DNA from: Micromonospora sp. HNM0581
Lineage (GTDB): Bacteria; Actinomycetota; Actinomycetes; Mycobacteriales; Micromonosporaceae
Reading direction: 5' to 3'
Length of the DNA stretch: 64,000 nucleotides
Assembly: GCF_012726175.1 (NCBI RefSeq)
Contig: NZ_JAASAD010000011.1
Coordinates: 1 to 64,000, forward strand
How positions within the stretch are numbered: the first letter of the stretch is position 1; each line of letters begins with the position of its first letter. The translations under genes and the position numbers were made by a program. Below the pieces are notes generated by a model that saw nothing but the letters and a program-made list of their open reading frames with translations, did no database searches and was not told the DNA's origin. Shown piece by piece: positions 55,799-64,000 of this stretch.

Positions 55799-57925
55799 TC
55801 AGGAGATCGCCAGCTTACGTAGTTCGCCGCCCTGGTCGACCAGGTAGAGATCGAGGCGGTTGGCACCGGCCCGGAAAAGTCGATCGTCGGCGAGCAGCGC
55901 CGCGAATCGTCGTCCACCCGGGTCCGGGGTGACCACCGGCACCACCGCCGCGACGGTGCCGTTGACGGCCACCGCCAGTTCGGTGCCGTCCGCGACGGCG
56001 TCAGGGACGGTGCCCCAGATCATGCCGGGCAGCACACCTTCGTCCGGGTCGACGGCGCGGAAGGCGTCCAGGCCTGCGACCTGGGCACTGCCGGCGACCG
56101 GCGCCGCATCCACCGTGGCGCCGACCAGCCGGTGCGGCGCCACCTGTGGCGCGGCCGGTACGCCACCGCTGATCGACATCGGTTGCGACGGCCGGTCGTA
56201 GAAGACCTTGCCGGCGTCGGCGCGAGGCGTCTGCCGGGCGGAGCGACCGTCGACCCGCCAGGGCAGCCGGATGGCGGCCTCGTCGGCCACCGTCGGCAGC
56301 AGGTCGACATGCTCCCAGTTGCGATCGTCGATCCGCCCACCGCGCTGGCCGGGTGTCTTGACGAACAGCGGTACCCAGGCCACCTCGTCGGCGGCGGCCC
56401 GGATCGCGTCCTCGCCACGGCCCTGCGCGCCTTTCGTGAAGCTGACCCCGTGATCGGCGGTGACCACCACCAGCGCCTCGTCCCACAGCCCGCTGTCGCG
56501 CAGCGTACGCATCGTCTCGCCGATGAGCCGGTCGGTGTAGCCGAGTTGGGCGAGGTGCCGGGCGCGGGCCAGCTCCACCCAGCCGTCCCCTTCGTTGGGG
56601 AAGTCCCCAGGCGCCTCGTACCGCGCCCCGGACGGCAGGAACGTCCACGGTGAGTGAGGCATCAGCAGGTGCAGGAAGTGCAGTGTCGGTCGGGTCGACC
56701 GGGTGAGACCGGAGAGGAAGCTGGTGAACCGGGCCGGCTGGTTGACGTCGAGGCTGTCCCAGCGGAACTTGGGGTCGGTCGGTACCGGCTCGGCGGCGTC
56801 GATGCCGAGTTCCTCGGCGGTGCGCTCGCGGTAGGAGCCCTCCGGGTCGATCCGGCTGTCGTGTGGCGCCACCACCTGGCGTAGCAGTTTCTGCGTCTCA
56901 CCGACCAGCACCCCGATTCCCTGGTCCGGGGTGACCTGCTGCTCGCAGCGGCTCGGTGGGCAGAGTCGGGTGATGCTCTCCTCGGCACGGATGTCGTAGA
57001 GCCCGCCGAAGGCGGTGAATAGGTTGTCCGGGTAGTGCGAGTAGTGCGGGGCGAACGGTTCCGCCGGGTAGCGACCGGTCAGCATCGCCGGCAGCGCGTA
57101 CGGCGTCCATCCGCTGACTCCTGTCGCGTTGCGGTACCAGGTCGACGCGGCGGCCAACTCGGCGAAATGCGGGAACCGGGTCCCGTCGACGCCGCCGGCG
57201 GCGTCGAGCAGGGAGACCAGCGGCAGTTCGTCGAGGACCAGCATGACCACCGGCGGGTGCCGGTTGCCGGTCGCCGTACCCGCCGCACCGCCGTCGCCGA
57301 GTGGCATCACCACGGGGCCGGTCGGGGAAGCGAACAGGAAGAGCCCGACGAAGATCGGCGGGCCGACGGCCGCCAGGCGCAGTGCCCGTCCGAGCGCCGT
57401 CCAGCGCCGGTGGGCGAGGGCTCCGGCGGCACCGGCCACCAGTGCGGCCAGCAGCAGCGGTACGCCGCGCAGCGGTGTGATGTGCCGGCCCACCTGGATC
57501 GCCAGCGCGGTGACGAGCAGCCCGAGCAACAGGCTGTGGACCCCCGTCCGGAGCGCGTCTCCGGCCAGGCCGGCGAGCAGGCCCAGCAACCCGAGCGCCA
57601 CCGTCGGCACCACCGCGACCAGCGCCACCAACAGCAGGATCTCGCCCCGGTCGGCCCGGTGGAACAGGAAGAAGTCCGGGCTGCGGCCGAGAACGTCCAG
57701 CAGCGGCTGGGTGATCACCAACCCGACCAGTGCGGTGACCTCCAACAGCCGACGGCCCTCGGCCCGCCGACTGCTGCGACCCCACCGTCGCCGGTGGCGT
57801 ACCGTCGCTGCGCCGTCAGCGGTGCGTGCGGAGCCCCGCGGCGCCGGATCGTCGGTGGTCGCGGCATCCGCTCGGGCGGCGCTGCGGTCGGCTGAGCCGG
57901 CCCCGGTGTGGGGTCGGTCGGTCAC
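55799..57925 (-). CDS. Membrane sulfatase/alkaline-phosphatase-superfamily enzyme
   Basis: A 708-aa membrane protein. The first ~60 residues are a disordered cytoplasmic tail, then four to five membrane segments (~62-210), then a sulfatase-fold domain outside the membrane. Metal sites appear in VVMLVLDELPLVSL (Asp and Glu), a nucleophile-like 'GVSGWTPYALPAMLTGRYP' (Thr or Ser in place of the Cys of true sulfatases) and VVVTADHGVSFTKG. The membrane-anchored layout is like lipoteichoic-acid synthases and phosphoglycerol transferases. Its start overlaps the methyltransferase stop by 4 nt, so the two are coupled. Substrate unknown. Confidence 0.85.
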   Translation of the reverse strand: MTDRPHTGAGSADRSAARADAATTDDPAPRGSARTADGAATVRHRRRWGRSSRRAEGRRLLEVTALVGLVITQPLLDVLGRSPDFFLFHRADRGEILLLVALVAVVPTVALGLLGLLAGLAGDALRTGVHSLLLGLLVTALAIQVGRHITPLRGVPLLLAALVAGAAGALAHRRWTALGRALRLAAVGPPIFVGLFLFASPTGPVVMPLGDGGAAGTATGNRHPPVVMLVLDELPLVSLLDAAGGVDGTRFPHFAELAAASTWYRNATGVSGWTPYALPAMLTGRYPAEPFAPHYSHYPDNLFTAFGGLYDIRAEESITRLCPPSRCEQQVTPDQGIGVLVGETQKLLRQVVAPHDSRIDPEGSYRERTAEELGIDAAEPVPTDPKFRWDSLDVNQPARFTSFLSGLTRSTRPTLHFLHLLMPHSPWTFLPSGARYEAPGDFPNEGDGWVELARARHLAQLGYTDRLIGETMRTLRDSGLWDEALVVVTADHGVSFTKGAQGRGEDAIRAAADEVAWVPLFVKTPGQRGGRIDDRNWEHVDLLPTVADEAAIRLPWRVDGRSARQTPRADAGKVFYDRPSQPMSISGGVPAAPQVAPHRLVGATVDAAPVAGSAQVAGLDAFRAVDPDEGVLPGMIWGTVPDAVADGTELAVAVNGTVAAVVPVVTPDPGGRRFAALLADDRLFRAGANRLDLYLVDQGGELRKLAIS

Positions 57926-59397
57926 GGCAGGGCCACCCGGTACAGGGTGCGGGTGCCCGAGGGCAGCTCCAGCCGGTCCTCGACGGTGCCGTGGCCGGCG
58001 AGCAGCGCCTCGAAGACGTCCCGCCGGTAGTCGGGGAAGAGGCCGTCGGGCTTGTTGGCCAGCAGCCGGGCGGCCATCGGATCGTCCGGGTGGACGAACT
58101 CGACCACCAGCCGGCCACCGGGGGCGGTGAAGCCGGCGAGGCAGGCCACCACCTCCGGCAGCGGCACGTTACGGCCGATCGCGAGGTGATGCACGAGCGC
58201 CAGGGCGAGCACGGTGTCCGCGTCGGCCCGGGCGGCGAACGAGGCCCGCTCGATCCCCCGCCAGCCAGTGCCGGGTGACGGGTCTGCCAGGTCCATCACC
58301 AACGGCAGCACCTGCCGTTGACCCTCGCCGCGCAGGGTGCGGTACAGCTGGTCGACCACCGCCGGGTCCTGCTCGACGGCGACCACGTAGTCGGCGTGCC
58401 GGGCGGCGAGCCGGGCGTACCGTCCGTCGTTGGCGCCCAGGTCGAGCACGAGCCGGCGCTGCCCGGCGCAGCTGAGCGCGGCGACCACGAAGCGTTCCTT
58501 GCCCGCCCGGTCGTCGTTGGAGTAACCGCAGGTGTACTGGTAGTCGACCCAGTGGGTGGGCGGCGGCTGATGGTCCAGGCGGCGAACGAGTTTGTCCAGC
58601 CCGCGAACGGTGGCCGCGGCCAACTCACGGGTGTACCCGGCGTCACGTAACTGGGCGCGTACGGCGGCGGTGCTGGTGGCGGCGCTGCGGCGCTGCACGG
58701 AGCCGTGCAGGTGGACGTGGGTGAGCACGCCGGGCAGCAACCGGCGGGTGCCCCGGAACAGCGGACCCATCTGATCGGGGGAGATGCCGTCGACGTGGGC
58801 CCGCAGCCAGGGTTGGAAGGGCAGCCCCAGGTGGGCGCCGAGCATCAGCGGATAGAGCAGGGTCTGGCAGAACTGCCGGTAGCCGGCCCAGGGTTCCCCG
58901 TCGCGCAGCGGGGTGAAGGACCCGACGTCGATGAAGACCGGCTCCGTGCCACGCCACTGGAGGTTGTACGCCGAGCCGTCCTTGAGGGTGAACCCGGCCG
59001 GCAGGGCGGCCTGGAGGATCTCCAGGTGCAGTTGCGCGGCGTCGCGCAGCATGGCGAAACACCACTCGTACGGGTAGGCGACGAACGGAATGCGCTCGTG
59101 CCGCAGCACCGTCGCCCAACGGCGCGAGGACGCGTCGGCCGGTAGGTGCCGCCACGGCGACTGTGCCGGCAGTTCCTCGGTGCCGCACACCTTGCCGGCG
59201 GCCAGCAGCGACGGGAAGAACCCGCTGGCCGTTAGGGCACGCCAGTCGGCCGCGGCGGTCTGGTCGAGTGCCCGCAGAATGTCGTCGCCGACGCGGAACA
59301 CCCGGTTGGCCGGGTCGCGGAAGGAGCCGGGCTCCGCTCGGGGGCCGACGTCGATCGGAGTCGGTCCGGGCGACCGGCCCAGGTCTGGCAGCACCAT
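57922..59397 (-). CDS. SAM-dependent methyltransferase, two-part protein
   Basis: A 491-aa protein. The N-terminal half (~35-270) is a separate domain with 'FVAYPYEWCFAMLRDAAQLHLEIL' and 'LKDGSAYNLQWRGTEPVFIDVGSF' (both in part), a kinase-like or PEP-like region of nucleotide-rich type found in actinobacterial 'methyltransferase' proteins. The C-terminal half has the SAM motif LVLDLGANDGRYARLAARHA, then the acidic VVAVEQDPAVV and VLALALVHHL. It starts 9 nt after the 49-aa membrane protein and overlaps the next gene. Substrate unknown; envelope glycan or lipid methylation is inferred. Confidence 0.8.
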   Translation of the reverse strand: MVLPDLGRSPGPTPIDVGPRAEPGSFRDPANRVFRVGDDILRALDQTAAADWRALTASGFFPSLLAAGKVCGTEELPAQSPWRHLPADASSRRWATVLRHERIPFVAYPYEWCFAMLRDAAQLHLEILQAALPAGFTLKDGSAYNLQWRGTEPVFIDVGSFTPLRDGEPWAGYRQFCQTLLYPLMLGAHLGLPFQPWLRAHVDGISPDQMGPLFRGTRRLLPGVLTHVHLHGSVQRRSAATSTAAVRAQLRDAGYTRELAAATVRGLDKLVRRLDHQPPPTHWVDYQYTCGYSNDDRAGKERFVVAALSCAGQRRLVLDLGANDGRYARLAARHADYVVAVEQDPAVVDQLYRTLRGEGQRQVLPLVMDLADPSPGTGWRGIERASFAARADADTVLALALVHHLAIGRNVPLPEVVACLAGFTAPGGRLVVEFVHPDDPMAARLLANKPDGLFPDYRRDVFEALLAGHGTVEDRLELPSGTRTLYRVALP

Positions 59398-59406
59398 CGC
59401 GTCGGA

Positions 59407-59556
59407 TCAGCTCTGGTCGGTGGGCTGGCGGCGGAACCGGCTGACGAGGCGGCGCCAGTAGAGTTTGGCCGCCACCGCGACCCCGGCGATCCCACCGACC
59501 ACCGCCTGCACGATCAGGCTGCCGGATCCCGCGTCCAGGTAGGCCAGGTGGTTCAC
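59407..59556 (-). CDS. 49-aa small membrane protein of the sulfatase operon
   Basis: A very short protein starting (GTG) MNHLAYLDAGSGSLIVQAVV, with one membrane helix and a basic tail (RRLVSRFRRQ). The pattern YLD-GSGS-IVQ--VGG-AG--VA-K-YWRR recurs as a tiny companion protein near membrane phosphatase/sulfatase and exopolysaccharide genes. AAGGAG lies 7 nt before the GTG. It is the first gene of an operon with the methyltransferase and the sulfatase-like enzyme. Confidence 0.75.
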   Translation of the reverse strand: MNHLAYLDAGSGSLIVQAVVGGIAGVAVAAKLYWRRLVSRFRRQPTDQS

Positions 59557-59767
59557 CGACCACTCCTTCCGTCGCTGCCATGCCCTCGCACCGGCCGCCG
59601 CCGCTGCGTGGAGCCGAGGCGACACGGCCAAAAGGTACCGTACCTCCCGAACTACCATGAAAACCCGGAAAGCCCTATAACCTCCCCTCCCGCCTCCTCC
59701 GCCTGCCGGCTGTCGATCCGGTCACGGGAGCGCCCGTCGCCCTCGGATCGACACACCAGCGGGACTG

Positions 59768-61000
59768 TCAAGGGCGGTGGTGCATGGCCAGGCGGAGCAG
59801 GAGGAAACGCATCACCGTGGCGGCGAGGTTGGCCGCCACCAGTACGGACAGCTCCACCGCCCGGCTGGGGTCGGTTGCCGCGTGCAGCACCGCCAGCGAA
59901 CCGCTGGTGAGCGCCAGGCCCAGGCCGAACGCCAGCAGTCCCTGCACGTGGTGCCGGGTGACGTGGCGGCGACCGGCGATACCGAAGGTGAGTCGGCGGT
60001 TCGCGGCGGTGTTGGCGATCGCGGTGAGCAACAGCGCCAGCAGGTTCGCCGGTTGGGCGCCGAGCGCCCCCCGGGTGAGAGTGAACAGCAACAGGTAGGC
60101 GCAGGTGCTGGCCACCCCCACGGCCCCGAACCGGACCAGTTGCCGGAGCAACCCGGTGGGCGGCAGCTCCGGCGGGGCCGCCAGCGGAGCCCGACCGAGC
60201 TGCACCCGCAACTCGTTCAGCGGCAGCGCACCGGTGAGCAACGCCCGGCCGAGACGACCGATGCCACGCAGGTCCGCCACGGCGGTCGCCACCACGTCCA
60301 CCCGACTGTCCGGATCGTCGATCCAGTCGACCGGCACCTCGTGGATGCGCAGCCCGGCCCGCTGCGCCAGCACCAGAAGTTCGGTGTCGAAGAACCAGCC
60401 GGTGTCCTGCACCAAAGGCAGTAGCTCACGGGCCACGTCCGCCCGGATGGCCTTGAAACCGCACTGCGCGTCGGAGAAACGGACGGCGAGGGTGCCCCGC
60501 AGCAGCAGGTTGTACGTCCGGGAGATGAACTCCCGCCGGGCACCGCGTACCACCCGGGAGGTACGCGCCAACCGGGTGCCGATGGCCACGTCGGAGTGCC
60601 CCGAGATCAGCGGCGCGACCAGCGGCAGCAGCGCCGCGAGATCGGTGGACAGGTCGACGTCCATGTACGCCAGTACCGGCGCATCCGACGCCGACCAGGC
60701 CGCCCGCAGGGCGCGCCCCCGCCCCTTGGCGTCCAGGTGCCGCACCTGCACGCCGGGCAGTTCGGTGACGAGGGCCTCCGCGACGGCCAGGGTGCCGTCG
60801 ACGCTCGCGTTGTCGGCGATAGTGATCTGGAACGGGTACGGGAAGTGAGCGACGAGGTGCGCGTGCAACCGTCGGACACAGGGTTCGAGGTCGGTCTCCT
60901 CGTTGTAGACCGGCACGACCACGTCCAGCACGGGATGCGACGCGGCCGGCCGGGCGGGCACCGCCGCTCGGGTCTCGATAGAGGTGATCATCGTTGTCAC
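59768..61000 (-). CDS. GT2 glycosyltransferase fused to a GtrA domain
   Basis: A 410-aa fusion. Residues ~20-260 are a GT2 dolichyl-phosphate-mannose-synthase-like domain (VLDVVVPVYNEETDLEPCV, D-x-D in LAYMDVDLSTD), and ~285-405 are a GtrA-type four-helix membrane domain that flips lipid-linked sugars. It probably makes and flips a polyprenyl-phosphate sugar for the GT39 partner; B. subtilis YkcC and YkcB are a known GT2-GT39 pair. The start overlaps the GT39 stop as GTGA; an ATG at 60991 is an alternative. Confidence 0.88.
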   Translation of the reverse strand: MTTMITSIETRAAVPARPAASHPVLDVVVPVYNEETDLEPCVRRLHAHLVAHFPYPFQITIADNASVDGTLAVAEALVTELPGVQVRHLDAKGRGRALRAAWSASDAPVLAYMDVDLSTDLAALLPLVAPLISGHSDVAIGTRLARTSRVVRGARREFISRTYNLLLRGTLAVRFSDAQCGFKAIRADVARELLPLVQDTGWFFDTELLVLAQRAGLRIHEVPVDWIDDPDSRVDVVATAVADLRGIGRLGRALLTGALPLNELRVQLGRAPLAAPPELPPTGLLRQLVRFGAVGVASTCAYLLLFTLTRGALGAQPANLLALLLTAIANTAANRRLTFGIAGRRHVTRHHVQGLLAFGLGLALTSGSLAVLHAATDPSRAVELSVLVAANLAATVMRFLLLRLAMHHRP

Positions 61001-63291
61001 CCTTCCTTTCCGCTGCTCAGGTCGTAGAGAGTGACCCCGTCGACGGTCTGCGTCGGGAAGTTCTCCGCGACCCAGGCTGCGATCTCGGAGGAGGCGGAGC
61101 TGCCGCCGTTGGTGCCCCGGAACCCACCGCCACCGAGGAACCAGTGGATCTGCCCGTCAGCCACGTACCGCTGGAACTGTTCGAGGGTGGGCGACGGGTC
61201 GCTGCCGTTGAACCCGCCCACCGCCATCACCGGTTTGCCGGTGGCCAACTGGTAGCCGGAGGCGTTGTTGGCGCCGACGGTGGCCGCGATCCAGGTGTAG
61301 GAGTCGCTGTCGCGTTCCAGCAGCTCCCGCAGTTCGGCGCTCGGTTCGCGGGAGTCGAGCAGGCCGCCCGTGCCGCCGCCCCGGGCCCCGCCGTCCCGCC
61401 CGGCGGAGGCCGCTGCGCCCGGCTGACCGCCGTCCGCGTCACCCGGACGCTGACCACCTGGCTGCCCGCCACCGGCCTGGTTGGCGGGCGGTTGACCAGG
61501 TGCCTGCCCGTCGTCGGTGGCACCGGGCTGGCGGGCCCCGGCGCGGTCGTCGCCCGGCGTAGCGGGCCCGTTGCCGTCGTCGGTGCCGGCGGAACCGCCG
61601 AGCCTTCCGCCATTGGTCCCGCCACCGAAACGACCGCCTCCGCCCGGCCCGGATCCGCCGCGTACCTCCGGACCAGCGGTCGGGATGGATCCGGTGTGCG
61701 GGGTCGCGGCGGTCTGCATCGCGTACGCGGCCGGCCCGGCCAGCGCCACCACGACACTCACCGCGATCGCGGGAACGCCCACCCGACGTGCCACCCGGTG
61801 CGCCAGCAGCAGCGCCGACACCGCGACCAGCCCGCCGACCAGCACGGCGGTCCGCAGCCAGGGATACCAGTCGGGGGTACGGTCGAGCAGCGTCGCCGAC
61901 CAGCCGGCGGTGACGGCGATCGTGACGGCGAGGGTCAGCGTGCCCGTGAGCCGCCGCCACCGCGTCGCAGCGGTGCGCGCCCGCCACAGCAGGGTCGTGC
62001 CGATGCCGACCAACGCACCGACCGCCGGTGCCAGCGCCACGGTGTAGTACTCGTGGAAGATGCCGGACATGTAGCTGAAGATTCCGCCGGTCACCAGTAG
62101 CCAGCCACCCCAGAGCAGCAGGCCCGCCCGTACCCGGTCGGTACGCGCCGCCCGACCGGCCAGCACCAGCCCGACGACGAGCAGGATCAGCGCAGCCGGC
62201 AGCAGCCACGAGATCTGCCCGCCGACCTGGGATCCGAACATCCGCAGCAGGCCAGTCTGCCCGGAGAACGGTCCGCCACCACCCGGTCCGCCACCACCTC
62301 CGACGCTGCCCACCTCGTTGCCGGTGATCCGGCCCAGACCGTTGTAGCCGAGGGTCAGCTCCAGCACGCTGTTCGTCTGCGACCCGCCGACGTAGGGGCG
62401 GTCCGCGGCGGGGACCAGTTCCACCACCGCCACCCACCAGCCGGCAGCCGCCACCACGCCCAGCCCGGCGAGCAGCACCTGCCGGATCCGACGACCCGGT
62501 GTGGTCGGCGCGGCGACCAGGTAGACCGCCCCGAGGACCGGCACCAGCAGGAACGCCTGGAGCATCTTGGTCAGGAAGCCGAAACCGATCAGAGCACCGG
62601 CGAACACCAGCCAACGGGTGCTCGCCGTCTCCAGGGCCCGGACCGTGGCGTACACGGCGGCGACCAGCAGCAGCACCAGCAGCGCGTCCGGGTTGTTGAA
62701 CCGGAACATCAGGGTGGCGACCGGGGTGACGGCCAGCACCAGTCCGGCGATCAGGCCGGCCACCGGCCCGTACCAGCGGCGTACGGTGGCGTACAGCAGG
62801 CCGACCGTGGCCACGCCGCAGAGGGCTTGCGGCACCAGCAACGCCCAGCTGTTGAGCCCGAACAGGCGTACCGAGAGCGCCATCAGCCACAACGAGGCGG
62901 GCGTCTTGTCCACGGTGATCGAGTTGGCCGCGTCCGAGGAGCCGTAGAAGAAGGCGGTCCAGTCCTGCGAGCCGGCCTGCGCGGCAGCCGCATAGTAGGA
63001 GTTGGCCCAGCCGGAGGCGCCCAGGCCCCACAGGTAGAGCAGCCCGGTGACCAGCAGCAGCAGGGCCAGGGCCGGTCGGGTCCAGGCCGGCGCGGTCCCG
63101 GGCGGGAAGTCCGTCGCCGGTGTGTCGACCGTCGGCGTCTGGGGCTCCGGTGCCGGCTGCGCCGGGCCGGGTTGCGGCTCCGCCACGGACGACTCGACGT
63201 CGGTGCCGGGCCGGGAGGCCACGGTGGGCGCATCGGCGCCGTCAGCGTCGGCGTCCGTCGGCGTAGCTGACCGGGTGTCTGTTCTGTCCAT
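60997..63291 (-). CDS. GT39-family membrane mannosyl/glycosyltransferase
   Basis: A 764-aa integral membrane enzyme with about eleven membrane segments, of the PMT/ArnT (GT39) group. A short N-terminal low-complexity tail precedes the first segment; the first luminal loop contains 'DKTPASLWLMALSVRLFGL' (catalytic Asp region nearby). A large Gly-rich external loop (~540-640) and a C-terminal domain (~650-764) follow. It would transfer a sugar from a polyprenyl carrier made by the downstream GT2-GtrA protein. It sits 45 nt after the histidine kinase gene and overlaps the GT2 gene. Confidence 0.88.
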   Translation of the reverse strand: MDRTDTRSATPTDADADGADAPTVASRPGTDVESSVAEPQPGPAQPAPEPQTPTVDTPATDFPPGTAPAWTRPALALLLLVTGLLYLWGLGASGWANSYYAAAAQAGSQDWTAFFYGSSDAANSITVDKTPASLWLMALSVRLFGLNSWALLVPQALCGVATVGLLYATVRRWYGPVAGLIAGLVLAVTPVATLMFRFNNPDALLVLLLVAAVYATVRALETASTRWLVFAGALIGFGFLTKMLQAFLLVPVLGAVYLVAAPTTPGRRIRQVLLAGLGVVAAAGWWVAVVELVPAADRPYVGGSQTNSVLELTLGYNGLGRITGNEVGSVGGGGGPGGGGPFSGQTGLLRMFGSQVGGQISWLLPAALILLVVGLVLAGRAARTDRVRAGLLLWGGWLLVTGGIFSYMSGIFHEYYTVALAPAVGALVGIGTTLLWRARTAATRWRRLTGTLTLAVTIAVTAGWSATLLDRTPDWYPWLRTAVLVGGLVAVSALLLAHRVARRVGVPAIAVSVVVALAGPAAYAMQTAATPHTGSIPTAGPEVRGGSGPGGGGRFGGGTNGGRLGGSAGTDDGNGPATPGDDRAGARQPGATDDGQAPGQPPANQAGGGQPGGQRPGDADGGQPGAAASAGRDGGARGGGTGGLLDSREPSAELRELLERDSDSYTWIAATVGANNASGYQLATGKPVMAVGGFNGSDPSPTLEQFQRYVADGQIHWFLGGGGFRGTNGGSSASSEIAAWVAENFPTQTVDGVTLYDLSSGKEG

Positions 63292-63336
63292 GCCGACAAG
63301 CCTCTGCCGGCGAGCTGTTTCGTCTCCGTGCGTAAC

Positions 63337-64000
63337 CTATGTGCCTGCTGTGGAGTTCGGTAGCAGGACGGTGAACACGGTGCGACCCGGTCGGGAGTCC
63401 AGGGACACGGTGCCGTGGTGTGCCTCCACCACGGCGGTGACGATTGCCAGGCCGAGGCCGGTACTACCGTGGACACGCGACCGGGAGCTGTCTGCCCGGG
63501 CGAAACGTTCGAAGACCTCCGGCTGCAGTTCAGCGGGCACGCCGGGGCCGTCGTCGACGACGTTGAGTTCGGCGGCGTCGCCGACCTGACGCAGGCTGGT
63601 GGTGACGGTACTGCCCGGCGGGGTGTGCACCCGGGCGTTGGCCAGCAGGTTCGCCAGCACCTGATGCAGCCGCGCGGGATCGCCCGGCACCCGGATGACC
63701 TCCTCGGACAGATCGAGCTGCCAACGGTGCTCGGGTCCCGCCACGTGCGCGTCGCTGACCGCGTCCACGACAAGCGCGGTGAGGTCGACCGGTTCGACCG
63801 CGAGGGGTCGACCGGAGTCCAGCCGGGCCAGCAGCAGCAGGTCGTCGACGAGGCTCGTCATCCGGGTACTCTCCGACTCGACCCGGCGCAGCGCGTGAGC
63901 CACGTCGGGCGGTACCCGGTCGTGCCCCCGGCGCGCCACCTCGGCGTAGCCGCGGATCGCCGCGAGGGGTGTGCGCAGTTCGTGGCTGGCGTCGGCGACG
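63337..64000 (-). CDS. Sensor histidine kinase, N-terminal part outside the window
   Basis: The frame is open to base 64000. What is visible is the phospho-His motif VADASHELRTPLAAIRGYAE at the window edge, a dimerisation helix, the N box (LANLLANARVHT), D box and G boxes (VDDGPGVP, STGLGLAIV). The sensor part lies beyond the end. It ends 45 nt before the GT39 gene and may control that operon. Its response regulator would be upstream. Confidence 0.92.
   Translation of the reverse strand, partial: VADASHELRTPLAAIRGYAEVARRGHDRVPPDVAHALRRVESESTRMTSLVDDLLLLARLDSGRPLAVEPVDLTALVVDAVSDAHVAGPEHRWQLDLSEEVIRVPGDPARLHQVLANLLANARVHTPPGSTVTTSLRQVGDAAELNVVDDGPGVPAELQPEVFERFARADSSRSRVHGSTGLGLAIVTAVVEAHHGTVSLDSRPGRTVFTVLLPNSTAGT

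Noticed and set aside
62270..62310. GC-rich run with many C and G triplets in the GT39 gene
   Set aside because: This is a Gly-rich external loop codon run, not a repeat element.

Overview
The window is very GC-rich, tightly packed actinobacterial chromosome. Together the F420-dependent oxidoreductase, GpgS, the treX-treY-treZ trehalose route, SigF/SigB-type sigma factor, STAS and ATPase regulators, GAF-ANTAR sensor, DUF2231/DUF3817/DUF5703 proteins and an Rv2629-type ribosome hibernation factor point to the Actinomycetia. The style suggests Micromonosporaceae (Micromonospora or a close relative), but this is an inference from gene content and codon style, not a database match. No rRNA, tRNA, CRISPR array or intact insertion sequence was seen. 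Many convergent gene pairs are separated by strong inverted repeats without long T tracts, as is usual for actinobacterial terminators.

Layout. 1-7.9 kb: a truncated gene end, uppP with an F420-type oxidoreductase, an aldo/keto reductase, DUF5703, an M20 peptidase, a hemerythrin-like protein and a LysR regulator. 7.9-11.0 kb: a ClpC-type unfoldase followed by two small genes. 11.1-16.3 kb: a PIN-like protein, then a four-gene run made of two helical proteins, an FtsK/SpoIIIE ATPase with a three-module architecture and a small membrane protein; this looks like an uncharacterised EccC-like export or translocation module. 16.4-18.0 kb: a 79-residue peptide with a double-glycine leader-like start and three 21-residue repeats, sitting 9 nt upstream of a JmjC/cupin oxygenase gene. 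This is the best candidate for an undescribed system (a RiPP-like modified repeat peptide). 18.2-24 kb: DUF2267, a DksA-like zinc finger, a kinase-fold protein with a lost P-loop, a winged-helix regulator, an ankyrin protein, a methyltransferase, DUF2231 and GAF-ANTAR.

24-31.5 kb: secA2 divergent from gpgS, a STAS-ATPase fusion, ctaD and a stress sigma factor. 31.7-36.6 kb: an unusual short thiamine-diphosphate enzyme coupled to a gene of unknown function and an Rv2629-like hibernation factor, plus small membrane proteins. 36.7-41.6 kb: a GCS2-type ligase, a secreted HAF-repeat protein, argG with a clear leaderless promoter, and a helical dimerisation-domain protein. 41.6-42.4 kb holds only decayed gene fragments. 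42.4-50.3 kb: the treX-treY-treZ operon, divergent from a GT4 glycosyltransferase whose N-terminal half has a different codon style. 50.5-55.6 kb: an orphan response regulator, a secreted M14 carboxypeptidase, a fasciclin protein and citrate synthase. 55.8-64 kb: two envelope-related operons, one with a 49-aa membrane protein, a methyltransferase and a sulfatase-like membrane enzyme, the other with a histidine kinase (cut by the window end), a GT39 transferase and a GT2-GtrA fusion.

The trehalose genes (glycogen to trehalose), gpgS (glucosylglycerate-type solutes), the sigma factor with its STAS/ATPase regulators, the DksA-like protein and the hibernation factor all fit a stress and stationary-phase theme. 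This grouping is by function only; the genes are not in one operon.
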